The notes beneath the pieces were generated by a model. It had not been told where the DNA came from. It saw nothing but the letters and a program-made list of their open reading frames with translations, and did not search any database. From Geodermatophilus tzadiensis (GTDB lineage Bacteria > Actinomycetota > Actinomycetes > Mycobacteriales > Geodermatophilaceae), in the NCBI RefSeq assembly GCF_003002915.1, contig NZ_PVTG01000004.1, positions 62,001 to 126,000 on the forward strand: a stretch of 64,000 nt of DNA. Direction: 5' to 3'. This document shows, in pieces, positions 1 through 8,159 of this stretch. Each line of letters opens with the position of its first letter. Position 1 is the stretch's first letter. A program made the translations under genes and the position numbers.

Positions 1-89
1 GCGGCCTGGCGCAGGTCGGGCCGGTCGGCCGCGCGGCGCGGGAACGCCCGCAGCCGCGCGGCCGTCGTCTCCCGGTCGGGGGTGCTCAG
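1..89 (-). CDS. Possible start of a downstream gene (partial, CTG start)
   Basis: Reading leftwards from the Spo0M stop, a CTG at 89-87 overlaps the TGA and opens a frame that stays open to the window edge. It begins (M)STPDRETTAARLRAF and then runs on in an Arg/Ala-rich stretch. The CTGA overlap would fit translational coupling, but CTG is a rare start, only 29 codons are visible, and no family can be recognised. It could equally be non-coding sequence after the spo0M-like gene. Confidence 0.25.
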   Translation of the reverse strand, partial: MSTPDRETTAARLRAFPRRAADRPDLRQA

Positions 90-865
90 AGCCAGCCGCG
101 CCGGGCGCCGAGCTGGCGGACCGCCGCGTCGAGCTGCGCGGCCACCGCGGACACGTCGGTGTCGGAGTGGCGCAGCTGCAGCCGGGCGCCGACGTCGCGG
201 CCCTCGGTGAACAGCCCGCCGCGCCGGTCGACCTCCAGCACGAGCTCCACGCCGTGCGGGCCGGCCAGGAAGGTCACCTCCAGCTCGTTGACCCGCCCGC
301 GCAGCGACGACGGCGGGGCGAACTCGACCTCCTGGTAGAAGGGCAGGTCACTGCCGGCCAGCCGGCCCTTCTCCACGTCGGCGCCGCGGAAGGCGAAGCC
401 CAGGCCGGACAGCGCCGCGATGACCGTGCGCTGCACCGGCAGCGGCTCGACGACGACCGCGTCGAGGTCGCCGGGGTCGCTGCCGCCGGGGATGTCGACC
501 CGGGTGCGCAGGCCGATCGAGACCCCGCGCAGCGTCCACCCGTCGACGGCGGTGAACGGGCACTGCCAGGGCACGGGGAAGCTGAACGGGACGGCCGCCC
601 TGACGCCCGGCTCGATCCGGCCGGCGCCGGCCACCACGGCGGTGCCGAAGACGACGTCCTCGCGCCACTCGTGGTCGCCGCTCTCCACCTCGACCCGCGC
701 CTGCAGCGACACCCGGCACTCGGCGATGTCCTGGGCGACCTGGCCGCCGGTGAGGTGCACCGTGCCGGTGACGGTGCCGCCGGGTGTGGTGACGGGGGAG
801 TCGAGGACGGTGTCGACGCTGGCGTTGCCGGCGCCGAGCTTCGCCATCAGGTTGCGGAAGGCCAT
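86..865 (-). CDS. Spo0M-family sporulation-control protein
   Basis: 259 aa. The N-terminus MAFRNLMAKLGAG followed by a threonine/valine-rich arrestin-like beta region (residues about 15-130), and the second half with the PFYQEVEF stretch, are typical of the Spo0M family. These are soluble proteins that influence sporulation or stress responses in Bacillus, with unknown biochemical activity in actinobacteria. The ATG at 865 gives the usual family N-terminus. It lies inside the last codons of the upstream PP2C phosphatase gene (19 nt overlap), so the two are probably co-transcribed and translationally coupled. There is no signal peptide or membrane segment. Confidence 0.85.
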   Translation of the reverse strand: MAFRNLMAKLGAGNASVDTVLDSPVTTPGGTVTGTVHLTGGQVAQDIAECRVSLQARVEVESGDHEWREDVVFGTAVVAGAGRIEPGVRAAVPFSFPVPWQCPFTAVDGWTLRGVSIGLRTRVDIPGGSDPGDLDAVVVEPLPVQRTVIAALSGLGFAFRGADVEKGRLAGSDLPFYQEVEFAPPSSLRGRVNELEVTFLAGPHGVELVLEVDRRGGLFTEGRDVGARLQLRHSDTDVSAVAAQLDAAVRQLGARRGWL

Positions 866-2700
866 GGGGGGAGTGCTCCGTTCGGTTCGGGGACGGCGGG
901 CACTCTGGCACCACGCGCGGGGGACGGGGAGGGTTCCGCGCGCGGTCCCGGCCCTCGGTGCACCCGCAGGGTCAGCAGCGCGACGTCGTCGGCCCGCTGG
1001 GGGGCGAGCCGGGCGAGCAGCGCGTCGCAGACCTCCTCCGCCGGCAGCTGCGCGAGGTCGCCGGCCGCCGCGAGCAGCCGGTCGAGGCCGGCGTCGAGGT
1101 CGGCGTCGCGGCGCTCGACGAGCCCGTCGGTGTAGAGGACGACGGTCGTCCCGGGCGTCAGCGTCTCCACGCTGTCGTGCCGGGCCCTGGTGGGGTCCAC
1201 TCCGAGCAGCAGGTCGGGGCGGCGGTCGAGCAGCCGGGGCGGGCCGCCCGGCGGCACCACCAGCGGGGGCAGGTGCCCGGCGCTGGACCAGGTGAGGGTC
1301 CGCGCGCCGGCGGGGTCGTCCGCAGGCGCCGGGCCGACGGTGGCGAGGACGGCGGTGGCCAGGGTCGCCGTCCCGTACCCGCTCAGTGCCCGGTCGAGGG
1401 TGGCGAGCACCCGCGACGGCGGCCCGCCGACGGCCGCCGCGATGCCGCGGAGCACGTTGCGCACCTGGCCCATGACCGCGGCGGCGAGCCGGTCGTGGCC
1501 GGTGACGTCGCCGATGACGACCGTGGTGGCCTCGCCCGAGGCGAAGGCGTCGTACCAGTCGCCGCCGACCTGCGCCTCGACCGCGGCCGGGCGGTAGCGG
1601 ACCGCGAGGTCGAGCGCCGGCCGGCGCGGCGGCTCGGTGAGCATCGAGCGCTGCAGCGTCTCGGCCAGGCTGCGGGTGGCCGAGGCGACCCGCCGCTCGT
1701 CCTCCAGGCGGGTCACCCGTTCCAGGGCCTGCACGGTCTGCACGGCGAGCGCCTCGAGCACCCGGACGTCGTGGTCCTCGAACGCCCGGGTACCCGGCCA
1801 GCCGACGACGAGCGAGCCGAGCAGCCGCTCGCCGGAGCGCAGGGGCAGCGCCGCCCAGGACCGCAGTCCGGGAGCCGGCGGCGGCTGCGCGCCGGCCTCG
1901 CCGACCAGGACCACCCGCCCCCGGGCGGCGACGGCCGCCGGGTGCTGTCCGTCGGCGGCCGCCCCGCGGACCACCGGCGCACCGGACGCGGTGAGCACCA
2001 GCTCCCCGCCGCGCGGCCCGGGCAGCGCGAGGGCGAGCAGGGACGCACCCAGCGCAGCGCCGCCGTGCTCGCCGAGCAGGTCGACCAGGTGGCGGCGGTC
2101 CTCGGCGGCGGCGAGGGCGGAGACGATGGCGGCCAGGCCGGCGAGCGACTGGGCGGTGCGCCGCTGCCGGGCCCCGAGCGCGCGCAGCTCGGCGACGGCG
2201 TCCTCCAGCTCCCGGGTGCGACGGAACAGGTCGGCCTCGACGTCGGCCACGCGGCGCTGCTCCCGGTCGGTCTCGCCGCGCGCCTCGTCCCGCAGCCGCA
2301 CGTAGTCGGTGATGTCCTCCGTGCGGTGCACCAGGAGGACGACGCGGCCGTCGTCGTCGAGGACCGGCACGTGCACGGGGCTCCAGTACCGCTCCTCGAA
2401 CGTGCCGTCGGGCCGCGGGATGTCGTACTCCTGGATCGGCATCACCACCGGCCGGCCGGTGTCCCGTGCCTCCTCCAGCGTCGTCCGCAGGTTGACCAGC
2501 CCGTCGGCCCCCGGGTCGTCGGGCGGCATGGGGAAGACGTCGAACAGCAACCGGCCGACGGTGTCCTCGTGCGTCATCCCGGCCGCCTGGAGCAGCGCCC
2601 GGTTCGCCCGCACGATCACCAGGTCCGGGGTGAGCAACACCAGCGGCACCGGCGCCACGTCGAACACCCGTTCCCAGTCAGGCACCGGCAGCTCGCTCAC
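847..2700 (-). CDS. PAS-GAF-PP2C (SpoIIE-type) serine/threonine phosphatase
   Basis: 617 aa from the GTG at 2700, chosen because GGGGGAG sits just upstream; another in-frame GTG lies at 2727. A PAS domain (about residues 10-130, ending in a typical EDITDYVRLRDEARGE linker) is followed by a short coiled coil, a GAF domain (about 180-330) and a PPM-type SpoIIE phosphatase domain (about 360-590). The phosphatase has the metal-binding motifs GGDWYDAF, VIGDVTGHD and YTDGLVERR. Such proteins dephosphorylate anti-anti-sigma factors in partner-switching control of stress sigma factors. There is no membrane segment, so a cytosolic sensor is likely. The final 35 residues are a Pro/Ala-rich tail that runs over the start of the Spo0M gene. 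A second GAF-PP2C protein lies at 15.3-17.0 kb. Confidence 0.9.
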   Translation of the reverse strand: MSELPVPDWERVFDVAPVPLVLLTPDLVIVRANRALLQAAGMTHEDTVGRLLFDVFPMPPDDPGADGLVNLRTTLEEARDTGRPVVMPIQEYDIPRPDGTFEERYWSPVHVPVLDDDGRVVLLVHRTEDITDYVRLRDEARGETDREQRRVADVEADLFRRTRELEDAVAELRALGARQRRTAQSLAGLAAIVSALAAAEDRRHLVDLLGEHGGAALGASLLALALPGPRGGELVLTASGAPVVRGAAADGQHPAAVAARGRVVLVGEAGAQPPPAPGLRSWAALPLRSGERLLGSLVVGWPGTRAFEDHDVRVLEALAVQTVQALERVTRLEDERRVASATRSLAETLQRSMLTEPPRRPALDLAVRYRPAAVEAQVGGDWYDAFASGEATTVVIGDVTGHDRLAAAVMGQVRNVLRGIAAAVGGPPSRVLATLDRALSGYGTATLATAVLATVGPAPADDPAGARTLTWSSAGHLPPLVVPPGGPPRLLDRRPDLLLGVDPTRARHDSVETLTPGTTVVLYTDGLVERRDADLDAGLDRLLAAAGDLAQLPAEEVCDALLARLAPQRADDVALLTLRVHRGPGPRAEPSPSPARGARVPAVPEPNGALPPWPSAT

Positions 2701-2745
2701 GATCTCCCCCTGCCCAGGTCCGGCCACCCGGACACGCCGAGATGG

Positions 2746-2775
2746 TTGGACGTCCTACTAAATCCCGCCTACCGT
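2746..2775 (+). promoter_or_regulatory. Predicted leaderless promoter of icmF
   Basis: TTGGAC at 2746-2751 and TACCGT at 2770-2775 are 18 bp apart, and 6 nt separate the -10 from the icmF ATG at 2782. No Shine-Dalgarno is present upstream of that ATG. Transcription would therefore start at or next to the A of the start codon. The hexamers were seen directly; activity is inferred. Confidence 0.6.
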
Positions 2776-2781
2776 GCAGCC

Positions 2782-5700
2782 ATGGCCTCCGCGGAGCTGC
2801 ACGTGCCCGTCCACCCCGTCCGCTTCGTCACCGCAGCGAGCCTGTTCGACGGGCACGACGCGGCGATCAACGTCATGCGGCGGCTGCTGCAGAGCCAGGG
2901 CGCCGAGGTGGTGCACCTCGGGCACGACCGCAGCGTCGACGCCGTCGTGCGGGCCGCGCTGGAGGAGGACGTCCAGGGCGTCGCCATCTCCTCCTACCAG
3001 GGCGGGCACGTCGAGTACTTCGGCTACCTGGTCGACCGGCTGGCGGACGTCGGCGCCTCGCACGTCCGCGTCTTCGGCGGCGGCGGAGGCGTGATCGTGC
3101 CCGAGGAGATCGCTCTCCTCGCACGTCGAGGAGTGCGCGTCTTCAGCCCCGAGGACGGCGCCCGCCTCGGCCTGCCCGGGATGATCAACGAGCTGATCCG
3201 CACCTGCGACGTCGACCTGACTACCGACCGGCCCGACGCCGACGCGCTGCTCACCGGCGACCCGCGGGCGCTGGCCCGGGCGATCACCGTGCTCGAGGCC
3301 GGTGCCGACGAGGCGCTGGCCGCCCGCGTCCGGGAGGCCGCCGCGGCGCGCACCGTGCCGGTGCTGGGCATCACCGGCACCGGGGGCTCGGGCAAGTCCT
3401 CGCTCACCGACGAGCTGCTGCGCCGGCTGCGCCGCGACCAGGAGGACAAGCTCCGCGTCGCCGTCCTCGCCATCGACCCGACCCGCCGGCGCGGCGGCGG
3501 CGCGCTGCTCGGCGACCGGATCCGGATGAACGCGCTGGAGTCCGGCGAGGGCTCGCACACCTTCTTCCGGTCGATGGCCACCCGCACCGCCGGCGCGCAG
3601 GTGCCCGAGCACCTCGACGACGTGCTCGCCGCGGTCAAGGCCGCCGGCTTCGACCTCGTGGTCGTGGAGACGCCGGGCATCGGGCAGGGCGACGCGGCGA
3701 TCGTGCCGTTCAGCGACGTCTCGCTCTACGTCATGACGCCGGAGTTCGGCGCGGCCAGCCAGCTCGAGAAGATCGACATGCTCGACCTCGCCGACGTCGT
3801 GGCGATCAACAAGTTCGAGCGCCGGGGTGCGGAGGACGCGCGCCGCGACGTCGCCCGGCAGATGGTGCGCAACCGCGAGGCGTTCGGCCAGCCGTGGGAG
3901 CAGATGCCGGTGTTCGGCACCAGCGCCGCCCGCTTCGACGACGACGGCGTCACCGCGCTGTACCAGGAGCTGCTGGGCCTGCTGGTCGAGAAGGGGTTGC
4001 CCGCCGGCGCGGGGGTGCTGCCGCGGGTCGACGTGCGCGCCTCGACCGGGCTGTCCAGCGTCGTGCCCTCGTCGCGGGCCCGGTACCTGGCCGACGTCGC
4101 CGAGGCGGTGCGCGGCCACCACCGGGTCACCGAGGAGCAGGCCGCCCTCGTCCGCCGCCGTCAGCACCTCACCACCGCGGCCGAGGTGCTCGACGGGGAC
4201 GCGGCCGAGGCGGCGCGCGCGGCGGCGGAGGCCGCCGACCGCGAGCTGCTGCCCGAGGTGCGCACGCTGCTGGAGGAGTGGCCCGCGCGGGTGGAGCAGT
4301 ACTCGGGCGACGAGTACGTCTACACGGTGCGCGGCAAGGAGATCCGCACGCCGCTGACCCGCGAGACGCTGTCGGGCACGAAGGTCCCGCGGGTGGCGCT
4401 GCCGCGCACCACCGACCAGGCCGACCTGCTGCGCTTCCTGCGGCGGGAGAACCTGCCCGGCGCCTTCCCGTACACGGCCGGCGTCTTCCCGTTCAAGCGC
4501 TCGGGCGAGGCCCCGGCGCGGATGTTCGCCGGCGAGGGCGACGCGTTCCGCACCAACCGCCGGTTCCGGGTGCTGTCGGCGGGCAACGAGGCGACCCGGC
4601 TGTCGACGGCGTTCGACTCGGTCACCCTCTACGGCCGCGACCCCGACCCGAGGCCCGACGTCTACGGCAAGGTCGGCACGTCGGGCGTCTCGATCGCCAC
4701 GCTCGACGACATGCGGGTGCTCTACGACGGGTTCGACCTGTGCGCCCCCACCACGTCGGTGTCGATGACGATCAACGGCCCGGCACCGGCGGTGCTGGCC
4801 ATGTTCATGAACACCGCGATCGAGCAGCGGCTGGACCGCTTCCGTGCCGACGAGGGCCGCGAGCCCGACGAGGCCGAGGCCGAGGAGATCCGCGCCTGGG
4901 TGCTGTCGACCGTCCGCGGCACGGTGCAGGCCGACATCCTCAAGGAGGACCAGGGCCAGAACACCTGCATCTTCTCCACCGAGTTCGCGCTGCGCTGCAT
5001 GGCCGACATCCAGCAGTGGTTCATCGAGCACCGGGTGCGCAACTTCTACTCCGTGTCGATCTCCGGCTACCACATCGCCGAGGCCGGGGCGAACCCCATC
5101 AGCCAGCTGGCCTTCACGCTGGCCAACGGGTTCACCTACGTCGAGGCCTACCTGGCGCGCGGCATGGCGATCGACGACTTCGCGCCCAACCTGAGCTTCT
5201 TCTTCAGCAACGGGATGGACGCCGAGTACACGGTGATCGGCCGGGTGGCGCGGCGGATCTGGGCGGTGGCGATGCGCGACCGCTACGGCGCCAACGCCCG
5301 CTCGCAGCAGCTGAAGTACCACGTGCAGACGTCGGGCCGGTCGCTGCACGCGCAGGAGATGGACTTCAACGACATCCGCACCACGCTGCAGGCGCTGTGC
5401 GCGATCTACGACAACGCCAACTCGCTGCACACCAACGCCTACGACGAGGCGGTGACGACGCCGTCGGAGCACTCGGTGCGCCGCGCGCTGGCCATCCAGA
5501 TGATCATCGACAAGGAGTGGGGCCTGGCCGGCAACGAGAACCCGCTGCAGGGCTCGGCGATCGTCGACGAGCTCACCGACCTGGTCGAGGAGGCGGTGCT
5601 GACCGAGTTCGACCGGATCGCCGAGCGCGGCGGCGTGCTGGGCGCCATGGAGACCGGCTACCAGCGCGGCAGGATCCAGGACGAGTCGATGCTCTACGAG

Positions 5701-6018
5701 CACCGCAAGCACGACGGGTCGCTGCCGATCGTCGGCGTCAACACCTTCCTCGACCCGCGCTCGCGTACCGAAGCACCCAAGCCGGTGGAGCTGGCCCGGG
5801 CGACCGAGGCGGAGAAGCAGTCGCAGCTGCAGCGGCTGGCCGACTTCCAGGCCCGGCACGCCGACGAGGCGCCGGCCGCGCTGGCCCGGCTGCAGGAGGC
5901 GGCGACGTCGGGCGGCAACGTGTTCGAGGCGCTGATGGACGCCGTCCGGTCGTGCTCGCTGGGCCAGATCTCGGAGGCCTTCTTCGAGGTGGGCGGCCAG
6001 TACCGCCGGAATGTGTGA
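2782..6018 (+). CDS. icmF: Fused isobutyryl-CoA mutase (B12-dependent, with G-protein chaperone)
   Basis: 1078 aa, full length for IcmF. Domains in order: B12-binding domain (residues about 13-145; DGHD with His25 as the expected cobalt ligand), a MeaB/MeaI-type GTPase (P-loop GTGGSGKSS near 199-207, ETPGIGQGD switch, NKFE specificity motif), and the substrate-binding mutase barrel (about 500-1078). It interconverts isobutyryl-CoA and n-butyryl-CoA, or related branched acyl-CoAs, using adenosylcobalamin, while the GTPase gates cofactor loading and protects the enzyme. The ATG at 2782 is preceded by a promoter-like -10 rather than an SD, which suggests a leaderless mRNA. A longer open frame upstream is antisense to the phosphatase gene and was rejected. 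A BtuF-like gene follows after 68 bp. Confidence 0.96.
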   Translation: MASAELHVPVHPVRFVTAASLFDGHDAAINVMRRLLQSQGAEVVHLGHDRSVDAVVRAALEEDVQGVAISSYQGGHVEYFGYLVDRLADVGASHVRVFGGGGGVIVPEEIALLARRGVRVFSPEDGARLGLPGMINELIRTCDVDLTTDRPDADALLTGDPRALARAITVLEAGADEALAARVREAAAARTVPVLGITGTGGSGKSSLTDELLRRLRRDQEDKLRVAVLAIDPTRRRGGGALLGDRIRMNALESGEGSHTFFRSMATRTAGAQVPEHLDDVLAAVKAAGFDLVVVETPGIGQGDAAIVPFSDVSLYVMTPEFGAASQLEKIDMLDLADVVAINKFERRGAEDARRDVARQMVRNREAFGQPWEQMPVFGTSAARFDDDGVTALYQELLGLLVEKGLPAGAGVLPRVDVRASTGLSSVVPSSRARYLADVAEAVRGHHRVTEEQAALVRRRQHLTTAAEVLDGDAAEAARAAAEAADRELLPEVRTLLEEWPARVEQYSGDEYVYTVRGKEIRTPLTRETLSGTKVPRVALPRTTDQADLLRFLRRENLPGAFPYTAGVFPFKRSGEAPARMFAGEGDAFRTNRRFRVLSAGNEATRLSTAFDSVTLYGRDPDPRPDVYGKVGTSGVSIATLDDMRVLYDGFDLCAPTTSVSMTINGPAPAVLAMFMNTAIEQRLDRFRADEGREPDEAEAEEIRAWVLSTVRGTVQADILKEDQGQNTCIFSTEFALRCMADIQQWFIEHRVRNFYSVSISGYHIAEAGANPISQLAFTLANGFTYVEAYLARGMAIDDFAPNLSFFFSNGMDAEYTVIGRVARRIWAVAMRDRYGANARSQQLKYHVQTSGRSLHAQEMDFNDIRTTLQALCAIYDNANSLHTNAYDEAVTTPSEHSVRRALAIQMIIDKEWGLAGNENPLQGSAIVDELTDLVEEAVLTEFDRIAERGGVLGAMETGYQRGRIQDESMLYEHRKHDGSLPIVGVNTFLDPRSRTEAPKPVELARATEAEKQSQLQRLADFQARHADEAPAALARLQEAATSGGNVFEALMDAVRSCSLGQISEAFFEVGGQYRRNV

Positions 6019-6022
6019 AGGA

Positions 6023-6073
6023 CCCCCGTGCCCCCCACCGCTCGCAGGCTCACGGCGGGCCCCTGCACGGGGG
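6023..6073 (+). terminator. Hairpin between icmF and the BtuF-like gene
   Basis: Perfect 9-bp arms CCCCCGTGC (6023-6031) and GCACGGGGG (6065-6073) flank a 33-nt loop, starting 4 nt after the icmF stop. The next gene's GGGAG and ATG (6087) follow directly. There is no U tract, so it may be a weak terminator, an mRNA-stabilising hairpin or an attenuator. Confidence 0.4.
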
Positions 6074-6086
6074 CCGGGAGAACCGG

Positions 6087-6848
6087 ATGGCGGTCCTGAT
6101 CGACGACCTCGGTTCCCCGGTCGACCTCCCGCGGCCGCCGCGGCGGGTGGTGTCGCTCGTCCCGTCGCTGACCGAGGCGCTGGCGGCCACCGTGCCCGAC
6201 CGGCTGGTGGGCGCCACCGACTGGTGCACCCACCCGGCGGACCTCGACGTCGCCCGGGTGCGGGGCACCAAGAACCCCGACCGGGCGGCGATCGCGGCGC
6301 TGCGGCCGGACCTCGTCGTCGGCAACCGGGAGGAGAACCGCAAGCTCGACGTCGACCGGCTGCGCGCGGCCGGCGTGCCGGTGTGGGTGACGGTGATCGA
6401 GACCGTCGAGGAGGCGCTGGCCTCGATGCGCCGGCTGTTCGCCGAGGTGCTCGACGTGGGGGAGCCCGCCTGGCTCGCGGCTGCCGCCCGCGAGTGGGCC
6501 CGCGCGGCGCCCGCGCCGTCCCGCCGGGTGGCCGTGCCGGTGTGGCGCGACCCGTGGATGGTGGTCGGCCCGCGCACCTTCACCGGTGACGTGCTGGCGC
6601 GGCTCGGGCTGGTCAACGTGTTCGGGGCGGGGGAGGACCGCTACCCGCACGTCTCCGTCGACGACGTCGCCGCCGCGGCGCCGGACGTCGTGCTGCTGCC
6701 CGACGAGCCCTACCTCTTCACCGCCGACGACGGCCCCGAGGCGTTCCCCGGCCTGCGGTCGGTACTGGTGTCCGGGCGGGCGCTGACCTGGTACGGGCCG
6801 TCGCTGGCCACCGCCCGCGCGGAGCTGCTCGCGGCGCTGGACGGCTGA
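6087..6848 (+). CDS. Cytosolic BtuF-like cobalamin/metal-receptor fold protein
   Basis: 253 aa. It has the fold signature of class III periplasmic binding proteins (BtuF/FecB type): RRVVSLVPSLTEAL near residue 24, GATDWCTHP, a central long-helix region, then DVLARLGLVNVFG and a C-terminal DVVLLPDEPY. Unlike transporter-bound BtuF it starts directly in the mature domain, with no signal peptide, Tat motif or lipobox, so it should be cytosolic. GGGAG 6-7 nt upstream of the ATG supports the start. It follows icmF by 68 bp on the same strand, so a role in handling or sensing cobalamin for the mutase is a reasonable inference; no permease or ATPase gene is nearby. Confidence 0.75.
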   Translation: MAVLIDDLGSPVDLPRPPRRVVSLVPSLTEALAATVPDRLVGATDWCTHPADLDVARVRGTKNPDRAAIAALRPDLVVGNREENRKLDVDRLRAAGVPVWVTVIETVEEALASMRRLFAEVLDVGEPAWLAAAAREWARAAPAPSRRVAVPVWRDPWMVVGPRTFTGDVLARLGLVNVFGAGEDRYPHVSVDDVAAAAPDVVLLPDEPYLFTADDGPEAFPGLRSVLVSGRALTWYGPSLATARAELLAALDG

Positions 6849-6868
6849 CGGGTCCGCCGTCCGACGGC

Positions 6869-7447
6869 TCAGCCGAGGGAGCGGCGCATGAGCACCCGGG
6901 GGAAGCCACCGGCGACGGCGTCGGTGTCGGCGGCCTTGGTGAAGCCGGCCGACTCGAACAGCCTCCGCGTCCCGACATAGGCCATCGTGGTGTCGACCCG
7001 CTGGTCCCCGCTGTCGGCCGGGTAGCCCTCGACGGCGGGAGCGCCCTGCGACGCCGCGTAGTCGACGGCGCCGCGGACGAGCGCGTGCGCGATGCCCTGC
7101 CCGCGGTGGCCGGGGCGCACGCGCACGCACCACAACGACCACACCGGCAGGTCGTCGACGTGCGGGATCTTCGTCGACCGCTCGAAGGGCAGCTCCGCCC
7201 GCGGCGCGACGGCAGCCCAGCCGACCACCTCACCGCCGTCGTAGGCGAGCACACCCGGGGCGACCGGACGGCGGGTCAGCTCGTGGACGTACTCGCGGCG
7301 GGCCGTCCCCACCAGCTCGCGGTTGGTGCGCGAGTCGACCCGGTGGCTGAGGCACCAGCAGACGGTGGAGTCCGGGTTCTTCGGCCCGAGAACCGTGGCG
7401 ACGTCGTCGAAGAGCTCCTCCGTGGCCGGCCGGACCTCGATGCCCAT
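6869..7447 (-). CDS. GNAT-family N-acetyltransferase
   Basis: 192 aa. Acetyl-CoA-binding motif A is visible as VRVRPGHRGQGIAHALVRGAV (its core V-R-P-G-H-R-G-Q-G-I-A lies near residues 110-122), followed by the YPAD/FESAGF region of motif B. The substrate is unknown. The early CWCLSHR segment resembles GNAT proteins annotated in actinobacteria without known substrate. The gene stands alone, convergent with the BtuF-like gene. Its ATG is preceded by TAGCGT six nucleotides upstream and no SD, which suggests leaderless transcription. Confidence 0.85.
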   Translation of the reverse strand: MGIEVRPATEELFDDVATVLGPKNPDSTVCWCLSHRVDSRTNRELVGTARREYVHELTRRPVAPGVLAYDGGEVVGWAAVAPRAELPFERSTKIPHVDDLPVWSLWCVRVRPGHRGQGIAHALVRGAVDYAASQGAPAVEGYPADSGDQRVDTTMAYVGTRRLFESAGFTKAADTDAVAGGFPRVLMRRSLG

Positions 7448-7453
7448 CCGGAC

Positions 7454-7459
7454 ACGCTA
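7454..7459 (-). promoter_or_regulatory. -10-like TAGCGT, leaderless start of GNAT gene
   Basis: On the minus strand TAGCGT (7459-7454) lies exactly 6 nt before the ATG at 7447. The same arrangement precedes genes starting at 57919 and 60421 (TAGCGT, 7 nt), 10811 (TAGCCT, 7 nt), 43502 and 17649 (CAGGCT, 6 and 7 nt) and 57247 (CAGACT, 6 nt). Confidence 0.5.
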
Positions 7460-7550
7460 GCGGCGAGAGCCGTTCGTGGACCGGTCGCCCGGCCGGCGGT
7501 GTGCGGCTCACGCGGGTGCCGGGCGGAGCCGCTGCGCCGGCGCCGCGTGG

Positions 7551-7942
7551 TCACGATGACGGCCAGGAGGAGCACCAGGCCGGTGACCAGGCGGAGCCAC
7601 CCGATGGCGGTCGCCTCGCGGGCGACGGGATCTCGTCGCTGTCCGGGGGTAGGTGACCATCCGGACCCCGTTGGCGTACGTCCCCCGCTCGGCGGTCTCG
7701 ATGCCGCGGGCGGCGATCCCCCCGACCCACGCGTCGAGGTCGTCGGCGAACAGCGTGTGCACCGCGTGGCCGGCGTGCGCGGGCCGCAGGTCGGTGTCCA
7801 GGTACCGGTGCTCGGCGAGCTCCCACACGGCCTCGACGCCGTCGGGCAGGGAAGCGGGTGTCGCGCCGAGCAGCCGCTCGTACCAGGCCGGCGCCCGCTC
7901 GTGGTCGCTCACCGGGATGCCCGCGAAGAGATCGACCGCCAC
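7551..7942 (-). pseudogene. VOC (glyoxalase/bleomycin-resistance) protein, frameshifted near its C-terminus
   Basis: The minus-strand frame from GTG 7942 (CAGCCT 6 nt upstream, leaderless-type) encodes VAVDLFAGIPVSDHERAPAW and a typical VOC half-domain up to GVRMVTY. After a run of five C residues (minus strand, about 7652-7656) the family-typical DPDGNEI-like end is found only in another frame, as PPDSDEIPSPAR, and that frame stops at 7551. One extra C would restore the full domain. The uncorrected frame runs on to 7508 with an unrelated Arg/Pro-rich tail. This is either a true frameshift or a sequencing error in a homopolymer. If intact it would be a small metal-dependent VOC enzyme of unknown substrate. 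Confidence 0.65.
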
Positions 7943-8111
7943 GGCGGGAGGCTGGTCCGGGTCGCTCCCCTCCGGGGCGAGCGGACCACCGGCCGGGTCA
8001 CGACGTCCCCGGGTCACCCGACCGTGTCGCGCATCCCGGGCGGCTGATCACCGGTCCGCCGGCGTCGGGACGGCGACGCGGCGCTCCGCTCCCCGGTGAC
8101 ACGAACCTGTA

Positions 8112-8141
8112 AGTCCGCTATGAACCACCTGGGAGTCCGCT
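8112..8141 (+). promoter_or_regulatory. Direct repeats upstream of the alcohol dehydrogenase
   Basis: AGTCCGCT occurs at 8112-8119 and again at 8134-8141, 22 bp apart or about two helical turns, ending 18 bp before the GTG start. The placement fits a regulator site or promoter element. Confidence 0.3.
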
Positions 8142-8159
8142 GGGGGACAAGGAGCAGTC

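Noticed and set aside
167..1295. Long plus-strand frames over the Spo0M and phosphatase genes
   Set aside because: Arg/Ala/Pro-rich translations with no family motifs; they are antisense shadows of clear genes, as expected at this GC content.
2758..5859. 1033-codon minus-strand frame opposite icmF
   Set aside because: His/Val/Arg-rich translation mirroring the mutase codons, no ribosome site and no recognisable domain.
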